From CAZRGV01 sp964599655 (lineage in GTDB: Bacteria > Planctomycetota > Planctomycetia > Isosphaerales > Isosphaeraceae), in NCBI GenBank assembly GCA_964599655.1, contig CAZRGV010000136.1, positions 1-15,833 on the forward strand: 15,833 nucleotides of DNA. Direction: 5' to 3'. Both the position numbers and the translations under genes were made by a program. This document shows, in pieces, positions 6,862 to 14,185 of the stretch. The notes beneath the pieces were generated by a model. It was not told the DNA's origin and ran no database searches. It saw nothing but the letters and a program-made list of their open reading frames with translations. Each line of letters starts with the position of its first letter. Positions within the stretch are counted from its first letter, which is position 1.

Positions 6862-9800
6862 ATGGCACGTATCGAATCGGAACCGATCGACCGTGACGAG
6901 CGGCTGGGCGAGGCGATCGAGGCCTACCTGGCCGAGGCCGAGGGGGGATCGGCGCCCGATCCGGACGAATTCGCCGCGCGCTATCCCGACCTTTCCGACG
7001 AACTTCGCGAGGCCCTCGAAGGCCTGGCCCTGGTCCGAGGCCTCGTCGGCGAGTCCTCCGGGCTCGGCCGAACGCTGGAGGCGGGCCGCCGCGTGGCCGG
7101 CTACCGGATCGTCCGGGAACTGGGCCGAGGTGGCATGGGGGTCGTCTACGAGGCGGTTCACGTCGACCTCGACCGGCCGGTCGCGTTGAAGGTGCTGGGC
7201 ACCCAGGCGGCGCCCGACTCCACCGGTCGTCGACGGTTCCTCAACGAGGCCAAGACGGCCGCCGGATTGCACCACACCCACATCGTCCCGGTCTTTGACG
7301 TCGGCCAGGTCGGCGGCCTCTGCTACTACGCCATGCAGCGCATCGAGGGCTGCGGCCTCGACCGCGTGCTGCGCGCCTTGCGTCGCGACCGGTCGATCGC
7401 CGCGGGCTCGGGCAGCCACCGGCCGAGCGTCGCTCCCTCCGCCCCGCCGACGGCCGACGAGCCGGGCCTCTCGAGCATTGGCAGCGGAACGATCACCTGG
7501 ACCAGCGGCAGCCGGCGATCCGGGCGGCATCGCCTCGAGGATGAGGCGCCGGCCTTCGAGCCCCCTCGCGGCTCGGCCTACTATCGCTGGGTCGCCCAGG
7601 TCGGCCGCCAGGCGGCCGAGGCCCTCGCCCACGCCCACCGTCGAGGCGTCATCCACCGCGACATCAAGCCCTCGAACCTCCTGGTCGACGCCCGAGGCTC
7701 GGTCTGGGTGGCGGATTTCGGACTGGCGCGCCGCCTCGCCGACCCGGCCCTGACCCAAACCGACAGCCTGCTCGGCACCCCGCGCTACATGAGCCCCGAG
7801 CAGGCCAAGGCTGGCCCGATCGACGGCCGGACCGACGTTTACAGCCTGGGAGCCACCCTCTACGAGCTGCTGACGCTCCGGCCCCCCTTCGAGGGAAAGA
7901 CCGCCGCCGAGCTGGTCCAGCAAATCAGCGATCGTGAGCCCCCCCTGCCTCGCAAGACCGACCCTCGCATCCCGAGAGACCTGGAAACCATCGTCCTGAA
8001 GGCGATGGCCAAGCGCCCGACCGACCGCTACGCCTCCGCCCAGGAACTGGCCGAAGACCTCAACCGCTTCCTCGCCTTCGAGCCGGTCAAGGCCCGTCGC
8101 GTCGGACCCCTGGGCCGGACCTTGCGGTTTGCCCAGCGACACCGCCTGCTCTCGGTCGTCTCCACCACGGCGGCCATCGCCATCGTGGCCGTCGCCACCT
8201 GGGCGCACCTGAGCGTCGTCGCCCAATACAACAAGCTATTGAAGGCCCAGGAGGAGACCGAAACCGCGCTGGAAAAAGCCCAGCAGGCCAATCGCCGTTC
8301 CGAAGCGGCCCGGCGGCAGCAACTCTGGCGCGAGGCCTCCGTCATCCGGCTCTCGACCATGCCCAACCGCCGCAAGGAAGGACTCAACCGCCTCCGAGAA
8401 GCCTCGCTGCTCGGGCCCGAGCCGGAGCTGAAGACCAAGCTTCGCAACGAGGCCGTCGAGTTCCTCGCGATGCGAGACATCGAGGCCCGGCCCGAGATTC
8501 CCACCGGAAAGACCTGGGGCCTCGTCTTCCCCGATCAAGGAGAACGATTGGCGACGATCGCCGACGACGGGTCGGAGCTGATCTACTGGGACGTCGCCCG
8601 AGGCGAACCCGAGCTTCGGCAGGGCCTGCGGACCAGTCCCGTCGACTCGGTCCCGATGGTCCCCGCGCTTCGGTTCCCGCCCCGAGACGGCCCCAGGATC
8701 GGCTCGGGCATCGCCTCGATCGGCAACCTGCTGGCCGTCATCTGGCCCAACGGCCAGGGCATCCGCCTCTTCATGGCATCCACCGGAGCCCGGTTCGCCG
8801 ACATGGAGATGTCAGGACATCTCATCGACGCCATCCTCGCCTCGTCGGACGGCCGGCGGCTCGTCACCCTGGAACGCGTTCGAGAACCCCAGTTGCCCGG
8901 GCTCCGCGGCCCTCGTCGACAGCCCGACGGGCTCCGAATCGCCCTCTGGGACCCCTCTCGGCTCGACCGGCCGATCGCCACCCTCGACGAGCCGATCGCC
9001 GATCGCGCCTCCCGCTCGTTCCAGTTCCCGCTCGTAACCCTCTCTCCGGATGGGGAAACGATCGCCGTCGCCTCGCTCTTCGGCAACGCGACGGAGGCCG
9101 GCTCGACGATCACCCTCTGGAATGCCAGCGACGGCTCGTTGCGCGACACGATCGAAAACATCCCGGCGGCCCTCTCAGCCCTCGCCATGGGCCCCGACGG
9201 CCTGCTCGCCGCCGCCGCCGGCGACGGCACCATCCGGCTCTGGGACGTCAACAGCCTCAACCCCCTGCCCGGCCTGTATCACCACCAGAACTACGTCCGC
9301 GCTCTGCGATTCAGCCCCGACGGCACGTTGCTGGCCGTCGCCGGCGCCGGCAGCGGCATCGAGCTCTGGGACCCCGCCTCGAACACCCTGGTGGCGACCG
9401 TCCGCACCGGCGACCGGGTTCACGACCTGGCCTTCTCGCCCGACGGCCGCACGCTGGCCGCCTCCGCCGGTGGCCGGACCTCGATCTGGGCGATCGTCGA
9501 ACCGGTTGGCCGGACCCGGCTCGCCGGCTTCGACTCGAGACCGACCTCGCTGGCCTTCGGACCCGACGGCCTGCTGGCCATCGCCTCCTGGAACGCGCCG
9601 CCGAGGCTCTGGCAGCCCGGCCACTGCCCCACCACCGCCCGGAGCTGGTTCGGCGTGCAAAGCACCACCCTCGCGTTCGACAACCAAGGCCGGCTGGTGG
9701 CCGGTGATCCCGACGGACTCGAGTGGTTCCAATCCGCGGAGCCGATCCCCGTCGCCCAGATCACACTGCCCGGCGGCCGGCGAGGAAGTTCGATCGCGCA

Positions 9801-10563
9801 TCTCCCGGTTCTGGCCGGCGCGGCCGTCGTCGGCCAGACTCTGAACCTCGAGCCCCGAGGAGGACGCCGCAACGCCTTCTGGATGCCCATGGCCCATGCC
9901 GACAACGGCCGCATCCTCGCCCTGGTCCGATCCCACGAGGTCTTCCTCTGGCGCGGCGACGACCCGAACCGGATCCAGTACGTTCGGCCCCCCACCCGTT
10001 CGAGGTTCGCCGAGGACGATGATGCCCGGCGCTTCCGTCCGCCCCCCTGGGTCGGCCTGGCCGTCAGCCCGACCGGAGACCGCCTCTACCTGCTCTCCTT
10101 CGAGGGCGACCTCCACGTTTGGGCGCTCGGCGGCGCCCGCGCCCGGGAACTCTCCTGGCCGATCCACAGCGAGATCCGCTGCCTGTCGCTCAGCAATGAC
10201 GGCCAGACCCTGGCCCTGGGCAACCGGAAAGGGCAGGTCGTCCTGATCGACACGGCCGATGGGACCGTTCAGTCGACCATCGTCCCCGAAGGCGAGGCGG
10301 TCGAGGTCTCGTCGCTGGCCTTCGCCCCCGACGGCCGGACCCTGGCCATCGGCTTCCAGAACGGCTCGATCGGCCTCTGGGCCCTCGACGGCCGGCAGAC
10401 CGAGCGGCTCGTCTCCCTGCCCGGCCACGTGGGCTCGGTCTACGCCCTGACCTTCGAACCGGCAGGTCATCACCTCGCCAGCGCCGGCGACGACAAGGTC
10501 GTGCAGGTCTGGGACCTCGACCAAATCCGCCTTCGCCTGGGCGCCCTCGGACTCGGCTGGTAA
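6862..10563 (+). CDS. Membrane Ser/Thr protein kinase with C-terminal WD40 propellers
   Basis: This is a Hanks-type kinase of 1233 residues. An acidic N-terminal helical segment (about 10-60, with DPDEFAARYPDLSDELREAL) is typical of planctomycete kinases. The kinase domain spans about 81-405: glycine loop GRGGMGVVY 88-96, catalytic lysine K110 in VALK, helix-C glutamate E129, catalytic loop HRDIKPSN 265-272, DFG 285-287 and GTPRYMSPEQA 305-315. It should be active. A low-complexity Ser/Gly/Arg insert (about 176-236) lies between the hinge and the catalytic loop. A membrane helix follows (about 429-452), then a short coiled coil (455-490). From about 550 to the end I count 14 WD-like repeats (SPDGxxLA...LWD), enough for two seven-bladed propellers outside the membrane. 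No SD precedes the ATG at 6862. The sigma factor gene 217 bp upstream is the likely partner. The ligand is unknown. Confidence 0.95.
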   Translation: MARIESEPIDRDERLGEAIEAYLAEAEGGSAPDPDEFAARYPDLSDELREALEGLALVRGLVGESSGLGRTLEAGRRVAGYRIVRELGRGGMGVVYEAVHVDLDRPVALKVLGTQAAPDSTGRRRFLNEAKTAAGLHHTHIVPVFDVGQVGGLCYYAMQRIEGCGLDRVLRALRRDRSIAAGSGSHRPSVAPSAPPTADEPGLSSIGSGTITWTSGSRRSGRHRLEDEAPAFEPPRGSAYYRWVAQVGRQAAEALAHAHRRGVIHRDIKPSNLLVDARGSVWVADFGLARRLADPALTQTDSLLGTPRYMSPEQAKAGPIDGRTDVYSLGATLYELLTLRPPFEGKTAAELVQQISDREPPLPRKTDPRIPRDLETIVLKAMAKRPTDRYASAQELAEDLNRFLAFEPVKARRVGPLGRTLRFAQRHRLLSVVSTTAAIAIVAVATWAHLSVVAQYNKLLKAQEETETALEKAQQANRRSEAARRQQLWREASVIRLSTMPNRRKEGLNRLREASLLGPEPELKTKLRNEAVEFLAMRDIEARPEIPTGKTWGLVFPDQGERLATIADDGSELIYWDVARGEPELRQGLRTSPVDSVPMVPALRFPPRDGPRIGSGIASIGNLLAVIWPNGQGIRLFMASTGARFADMEMSGHLIDAILASSDGRRLVTLERVREPQLPGLRGPRRQPDGLRIALWDPSRLDRPIATLDEPIADRASRSFQFPLVTLSPDGETIAVASLFGNATEAGSTITLWNASDGSLRDTIENIPAALSALAMGPDGLLAAAAGDGTIRLWDVNSLNPLPGLYHHQNYVRALRFSPDGTLLAVAGAGSGIELWDPASNTLVATVRTGDRVHDLAFSPDGRTLAASAGGRTSIWAIVEPVGRTRLAGFDSRPTSLAFGPDGLLAIASWNAPPRLWQPGHCPTTARSWFGVQSTTLAFDNQGRLVAGDPDGLEWFQSAEPIPVAQITLPGGRRGSSIAHLPVLAGAAVVGQTLNLEPRGGRRNAFWMPMAHADNGRILALVRSHEVFLWRGDDPNRIQYVRPPTRSRFAEDDDARRFRPPPWVGLAVSPTGDRLYLLSFEGDLHVWALGGARARELSWPIHSEIRCLSLSNDGQTLALGNRKGQVVLIDTADGTVQSTIVPEGEAVEVSSLAFAPDGRTLAIGFQNGSIGLWALDGRQTERLVSLPGHVGSVYALTFEPAGHHLASAGDDKVVQVWDLDQIRLRLGALGLGW

Positions 10564-10678
10564 ACGCGCCCGTCCCTCCCTGACTCGCGGGAAGACCGTG
10601 ACGGAAATTCCTGGTAAGGTGTCGTGGACGCGCCGGGAGCCCTCGGAACGGCTCTAGGCGCGTCCGCCGCAACGACCC

Positions 10679-10683
10679 AGGAG
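10679..10683 (+). promoter_or_regulatory. Ribosome binding site deciding the pyruvate kinase start
   Basis: AGGAG ends 9 nt before the ATG at 10693. This selects 10693 over an in-frame GTG at 10624 that would add 23 Ala/Thr-rich residues not expected in pyruvate kinase. Confidence 0.7.
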
Positions 10684-10692
10684 CCAGGCGTC

Positions 10693-12141
10693 ATGCCGAA
10701 CCCGCTCGTCGAGCCGCTGGGAAAGGTCCGGACCAAGATCGTGGCCACGCTCGGTCCCGCGTCGAGAACGCCCGACGTCCTGCGGCGGCTCGTCGAGGCC
10801 GGCGTCGACTGCTTCCGCTTGAATCTCTCGCACGGGACCCAGGACGAGCATACCGAGACCTTGCGCGTCGTGCGCCAGGTCGGCGAACTGATCGACCGGC
10901 CGATCGCCGTGCTGGCCGACCTGTGCGGCCCCAAGATCCGCCTCGGCCCGATTCCGGGGGACGCGGTCCAGTGTCTCGACGGCGAGGAATTCTTCCTCGT
11001 CCGCGAGCGCGATGGCGACAACGCCCGGGAGCTCACCTGCTCGTATCCCGAGCTGATCGACGACCTCAAGCCGGGCGATCACGCCCTCTTCGCCGATGGC
11101 GCCGTGGCGATGCAGGTCGTCGGCACGTCACCGGGCCGGGCCCAGTTGGTCGTCACCCTGCCGGGCCGGCTCCGGTCGGGCCAGGGGTTGAACTTGCCGG
11201 GCTGCGACCTCCGGGTCAAGGCCCTCACCGAGAAGGACCTGCGCGACCTCGACTGGCTCGGCTCGCACGCCGTGGAATATGTCGGCCTGTCCTTCGTGAG
11301 GACCGCCGACGACGTGGCCCGTCTCCGTCGAGAGCAGGAGGCCAGGGGCATCCGGGCCCGCATCGTCGCCAAGATCGAGAAGCCCGAGGCCGTGGCCAAC
11401 TTCGACGCCATCCTGTCCGAAACCGACGCCGTGATGGTCGCTCGCGGCGACCTGGGGGTCGAGCTGGACGTCGCCCGCGTGCCGGCCATTCAGAAGCGGA
11501 TCATCGCCGCCTGCCACAAGGCCCGGGTGCCGGTGATCACCGCCACGCAGATGCTCACCAGCATGGAAAGCTCCAACCGCCCCACCCGCGCCGAGGCCAG
11601 CGACGTCTTCAACGCCGTGCTCGACGGCACCGACGCCGTGATGCTCTCGGGCGAAACGGCCATCGGCTCCTACCCGGTCGAGGCCGTCTCCATGATGAGC
11701 CGGATCGCCGTCGAGGCCGAGGCGATCCTCCCCGAGTGGCGTTCGGACACCGGCCCGATCGGTCGTGCCGGCTGGGTTTCGCCGATCACCGAGGGCATGG
11801 TCGAGGCCGCCAGCCTCGCGAGCCGCCGGCTCGGCGCCTCGCTGCTGGTCGTGGCGACCCACTCCGGCCGCACCGCCCTGGCCCTCTCCAAGCAGCGGTA
11901 CCCCACCCCCACGCTCGCGCTGGCCGACAGCGCCGAGCAGGCCCGCGCCATGGCCCTGTTCTGGGGCGTCACCCCCGTGCACTTCCCCGAGATCACCGAT
12001 GTCGAGCAAGCCCTGGCCTTCGCCCTCGACTGGGCCCGCGCCCGGGGCCTGATCGCCTCCGGCGACCGCGTCATCCTCCTTCGAGGCACCGTCCCCGGCA
12101 ACCCCGTCCACAACGCCCTGCTCGTCCGCGAGGTGGAATAG
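10693..12141 (+). CDS. pyk: Pyruvate kinase
   Basis: It converts phosphoenolpyruvate and ADP to pyruvate and ATP, the last step of glycolysis. At 482 residues it has normal bacterial length. Motifs: RTKIVATLGPASR 13-25, RLNLSHG 42-48 (phosphate-binding Arg and Asn), the small B domain about 85-175, GLSFVR 198-203, the signature IVAKIEKPEAVANFDAI 224-240 with catalytic Lys227, metal-binding region ARGDLGVE 250-257, TATQML 283-288 with the proton-relay Thr, and SGETAIGSYPVEAV 319-332. The C-terminal domain (about 350-482) is present, with SGRTALALSKQRYP typical of the allosteric domain. The block DLCGPKIRLG (76-85) carries Leu, Lys and Leu at positions that in characterised enzymes mark independence from K+. 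It lies 44 bp before the DUF72 gene, possibly in one transcript. Confidence 0.98.
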   Translation: MPNPLVEPLGKVRTKIVATLGPASRTPDVLRRLVEAGVDCFRLNLSHGTQDEHTETLRVVRQVGELIDRPIAVLADLCGPKIRLGPIPGDAVQCLDGEEFFLVRERDGDNARELTCSYPELIDDLKPGDHALFADGAVAMQVVGTSPGRAQLVVTLPGRLRSGQGLNLPGCDLRVKALTEKDLRDLDWLGSHAVEYVGLSFVRTADDVARLRREQEARGIRARIVAKIEKPEAVANFDAILSETDAVMVARGDLGVELDVARVPAIQKRIIAACHKARVPVITATQMLTSMESSNRPTRAEASDVFNAVLDGTDAVMLSGETAIGSYPVEAVSMMSRIAVEAEAILPEWRSDTGPIGRAGWVSPITEGMVEAASLASRRLGASLLVVATHSGRTALALSKQRYPTPTLALADSAEQARAMALFWGVTPVHFPEITDVEQALAFALDWARARGLIASGDRVILLRGTVPGNPVHNALLVREVE

Positions 12142-12185
12142 GTCCCTCTTCCCGAGGCGTCACGAACCCGATCCCATCGAAAATC

Positions 12186-13169
12186 ATGCCCCAGCTTTCC
12201 CTGTTCGACACTCCGGACGAGCTTGCCCCTCAGGCGGCCCGGCTGGCTCCCAGGCTTCTCCGGCTGGCCGAGCAAGGGGTGTACCTCGGCACCAGCTCCT
12301 GGAAGTACCCCGGCTGGGTCGGCTCGATCTACACCGCGGAACGTTACACCGTCCGGGGCAAGTTCCAGACGAAGCAGTTCCAGAACGATTGCCTGGCGGA
12401 GTACGCGAAGACCTTCCACCTCGTCGGCGGCGACTTCAGCTTCTACACCTTCCCCGCAAAGGACGACTGGCGGCGGCTCTTCGAGGGCACGCCCGACCGC
12501 CTGCTCTTCGCCCTGAAGGTGCCCGAGGAAATCACCGCGCCGGTCTGGCCCCGGCACGCCCGTTATGGCCCAAAAGCCGGTCAGATCAACCCCCATTTTC
12601 TCAACGCGGACATTTTCATAAAGCGGTTCCTTGAACCGCTTGAGCCGTACCGTCAGCGGGTGGCGACGCTCCTCTTCGAGTTCGGAACCTACGCGAAGTC
12701 GACGTTCGCCACGCCGGACGCGTTCCTGAAGCGGCTCGATCCGTTCCTCGCCCGACTGCCGGCAGGCTTCCGGCGCGCGGTCGAGGTCCGCAACGCCGAG
12801 CTGCTCGGCGAGCCCTACTTCGCAACGCTCGCCTCCCACAACACGGCCCACGTCTTCAACGCCTGGACGCGCATGCCCGAGCTGGCCGATCAGATGGCCA
12901 TGACCGGCGCCTTCACCGCCAACGTCCTGGTCGCCCGAGCCTTGCTCCGCCGTGGGCGATCCTACGAGCAGGCGGTTCAGCTCTTCGAGCCCTACAAGGC
13001 GGTGCAGGAACCCGATCCTCGAGGCCGGGCCGCGCTGCGCGACCTCGCCCGCGAGGGTTTGCGTCGACGCATGCCGACCTTTCTGCTTGTCAACAACCGC
13101 TACGAGGGGAACTCCCCCTCGACAATCGAGGCGGTCGTCGAGGCCCTGGAGCGCGACTCGGGCGGCTGA
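12186..13169 (+). CDS. DUF72 family protein
   Basis: This is a 327-residue cytoplasmic protein of the DUF72 family (YecE-like, TIM-barrel fold), whose activity is not established. Family marks are GTSSWKYPGWVGSIY at 35-49, KVPEEIT 111-117 after the substrate-side strand LLFALK, LLFEFG 162-167, VEVRNAELL 199-207 and NRYEGNSPST 304-313 near the C-terminus (the family usually shows N-x-YEGxAP here). Helices follow at 281-296. The ATG at 12186 lacks an SD; a GAGG at 12154-12157 is too far, which fits translational coupling or leaderless-style initiation. It follows pyk by 44 bp. A short segment (about 12600-12645) is more AT-rich than the rest, includes the rare codon ATA and contains a perfect hairpin. 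No catalytic assignment is offered. Confidence 0.9.
   Translation: MPQLSLFDTPDELAPQAARLAPRLLRLAEQGVYLGTSSWKYPGWVGSIYTAERYTVRGKFQTKQFQNDCLAEYAKTFHLVGGDFSFYTFPAKDDWRRLFEGTPDRLLFALKVPEEITAPVWPRHARYGPKAGQINPHFLNADIFIKRFLEPLEPYRQRVATLLFEFGTYAKSTFATPDAFLKRLDPFLARLPAGFRRAVEVRNAELLGEPYFATLASHNTAHVFNAWTRMPELADQMAMTGAFTANVLVARALLRRGRSYEQAVQLFEPYKAVQEPDPRGRAALRDLAREGLRRRMPTFLLVNNRYEGNSPSTIEAVVEALERDSGG
12621..12641 (+). repeat. Perfect hairpin inside the DUF72 gene
   Basis: AAGCGGTTC (12621-12629) and GAACCGCTT (12633-12641) form a perfect 9-bp stem with a 3-nt loop, within codons for the KRFLEPLE segment (about residues 146-153). No T-run follows. It directly follows an ATA codon at 12618-12620. It may be chance, an mRNA structure that slows ribosomes, or a binding site. 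Confidence 0.5.
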
Positions 13170-13361
13170 CCGAGCCGGCCGTCTCCACGGAATCGGTCTT
13201 GCCAGGATCGCGCGAATCGGGCAGGATGCCGCCGCCACCGGAAGGCGACCGGGCCGGACCGTCATGTCTCGCGGGCCGGGCTCGCCTTCCCCAACGATCG
13301 GCCTCTCCGCCATTGTTCCCGGTTTTTCCTTTCGCCTTTGCCCGTTCGGGGGCCCATTGCC

Positions 13362-13961
13362 ATGCAGCGCCAACGCCGACTCGCGGCCGGAGTGGCCCTG
13401 GCCGTGCTGGCCAGCCTTCCCCTCGTCGGAGCCGGTTGCGCCTCGCTGGCCGGATTCGGCACCGACCTGGGCCTGCGAACCGTTTCGCCCAACCCGCTGA
13501 TCGTCCCCTCGAATGACTTCGACCTGGTCTGGAACAAGTGCGTGGCGATCGTGGATGAGTACTTCGACATCGCCAGCGAGGACCGATTGTCGCGGACGAT
13601 CACGACCGACCCGAAGATCGGGGCGACCCTGATCGAGCCCTGGTACGGCGATTCGGTCGGGTTCGGCGAGCGGCTGGAGGCGACCCTTCAGACGATCCGG
13701 CGGTTCGCCAGGGTCACGATCAACCCGGCTCCCAGCGGCGGCTACGCCGTCAAGGTCGAGGTGTTCAAGGAACTCGAAGACCTGGCCAAGCCCGAACGTC
13801 AGGCCGGCGGCCGTGCGGTCTTTGATAGCGACTTCCCCGTGAACCGGACCCGCGAAATCGTCGGCCCCGTGCCAATTCCCAACGGCTGGATTCCCCGAGG
13901 CCGCGACTCCAAGCTCGAACAGGTCATCCTGACCCGTCTTCGCAACGATCTGGTCTTCTAA
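13362..13961 (+). CDS. Predicted lipoprotein of unknown function
   Basis: This 199-residue protein has a basic N-terminus (MQRQRR), a hydrophobic core at 7-22 and a lipobox-like end VGAGC with Cys26 as the expected lipidated residue. The -3 residue is Gly rather than the usual Leu, so the lipobox is slightly atypical. The mature part has a compact alpha/beta look: WNKCVAIVDEYFDIASEDR (57-75), then strands with IEPWYGDSV (91-99), ARVTINPAPSGGYAVKVEVFKEL (116-138) and a C-terminal helix. This pattern (a residual domain that handles variant conformations, then Trp-Tyr-Gly-Asp) is reminiscent of small planctomycete envelope lipoproteins, but I cannot name a family. The ATG at 13362 is preferred over an in-frame TTG at 13338; a G-run about 9 nt upstream is a weak SD. 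A terminator-like hairpin follows the stop at once. No partner gene is obvious. Confidence 0.78.
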   Translation: MQRQRRLAAGVALAVLASLPLVGAGCASLAGFGTDLGLRTVSPNPLIVPSNDFDLVWNKCVAIVDEYFDIASEDRLSRTITTDPKIGATLIEPWYGDSVGFGERLEATLQTIRRFARVTINPAPSGGYAVKVEVFKELEDLAKPERQAGGRAVFDSDFPVNRTREIVGPVPIPNGWIPRGRDSKLEQVILTRLRNDLVF

Positions 13962-13962
13962 G

Positions 13963-14011
13963 CCGGCAGCGCGGCGACGCACGCCGCCGGTTCCGTTCGA
14001 CCTGGTTTTTT
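13963..14011 (+). terminator. Terminator-like hairpin after the lipoprotein gene
   Basis: GCGGCG (13971-13976) and CGCCGC (13982-13987) form a perfect 6-bp stem with a 5-nt loop. Three more outer pairs (13963-13965 with 13988-13990) are possible across a 5-nt bulge. A run of six T is at 14006-14011, about 15 nt past the stem, longer than ideal. It begins 2 nt after the stop codon. Confidence 0.45.
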
Positions 14012-14185
14012 GTTGAAGCTCGGGCCAGGGCGCGGCATGCTGCGCTCTGTACGATCGTGGCACCGATCTTGCACCCGAAGGGATTCACGAGCGATCTCGC
14101 CGGGCGAGTTGTTCCGGGTCACGCGGGCCCGACGGCCGGCCACACGGGCCGAACCGAGTTGTAACGCCATCCGAGTCTGACACCC

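Noticed and set aside
6610..8226. 538-codon open frame on the minus strand
   Set aside because: Antisense to the kinase domain, with low-complexity Gly/Arg/Asp composition; a shadow.
9175..10524. 449-codon open frame on the minus strand
   Set aside because: Antisense to the WD repeats; its apparent periodicity mirrors the repeats on the plus strand.
10923..12185. In-frame upstream extension of the DUF72 gene through pyk
   Set aside because: It is an out-of-frame reading of pyk, extremely Arg/Pro/Gly-rich; the DUF72 domain begins only after 12186.
11670..14063. 797-codon open frame on the minus strand
   Set aside because: It crosses pyk, the DUF72 gene and the lipoprotein gene, all of which have recognised motifs on the plus strand.
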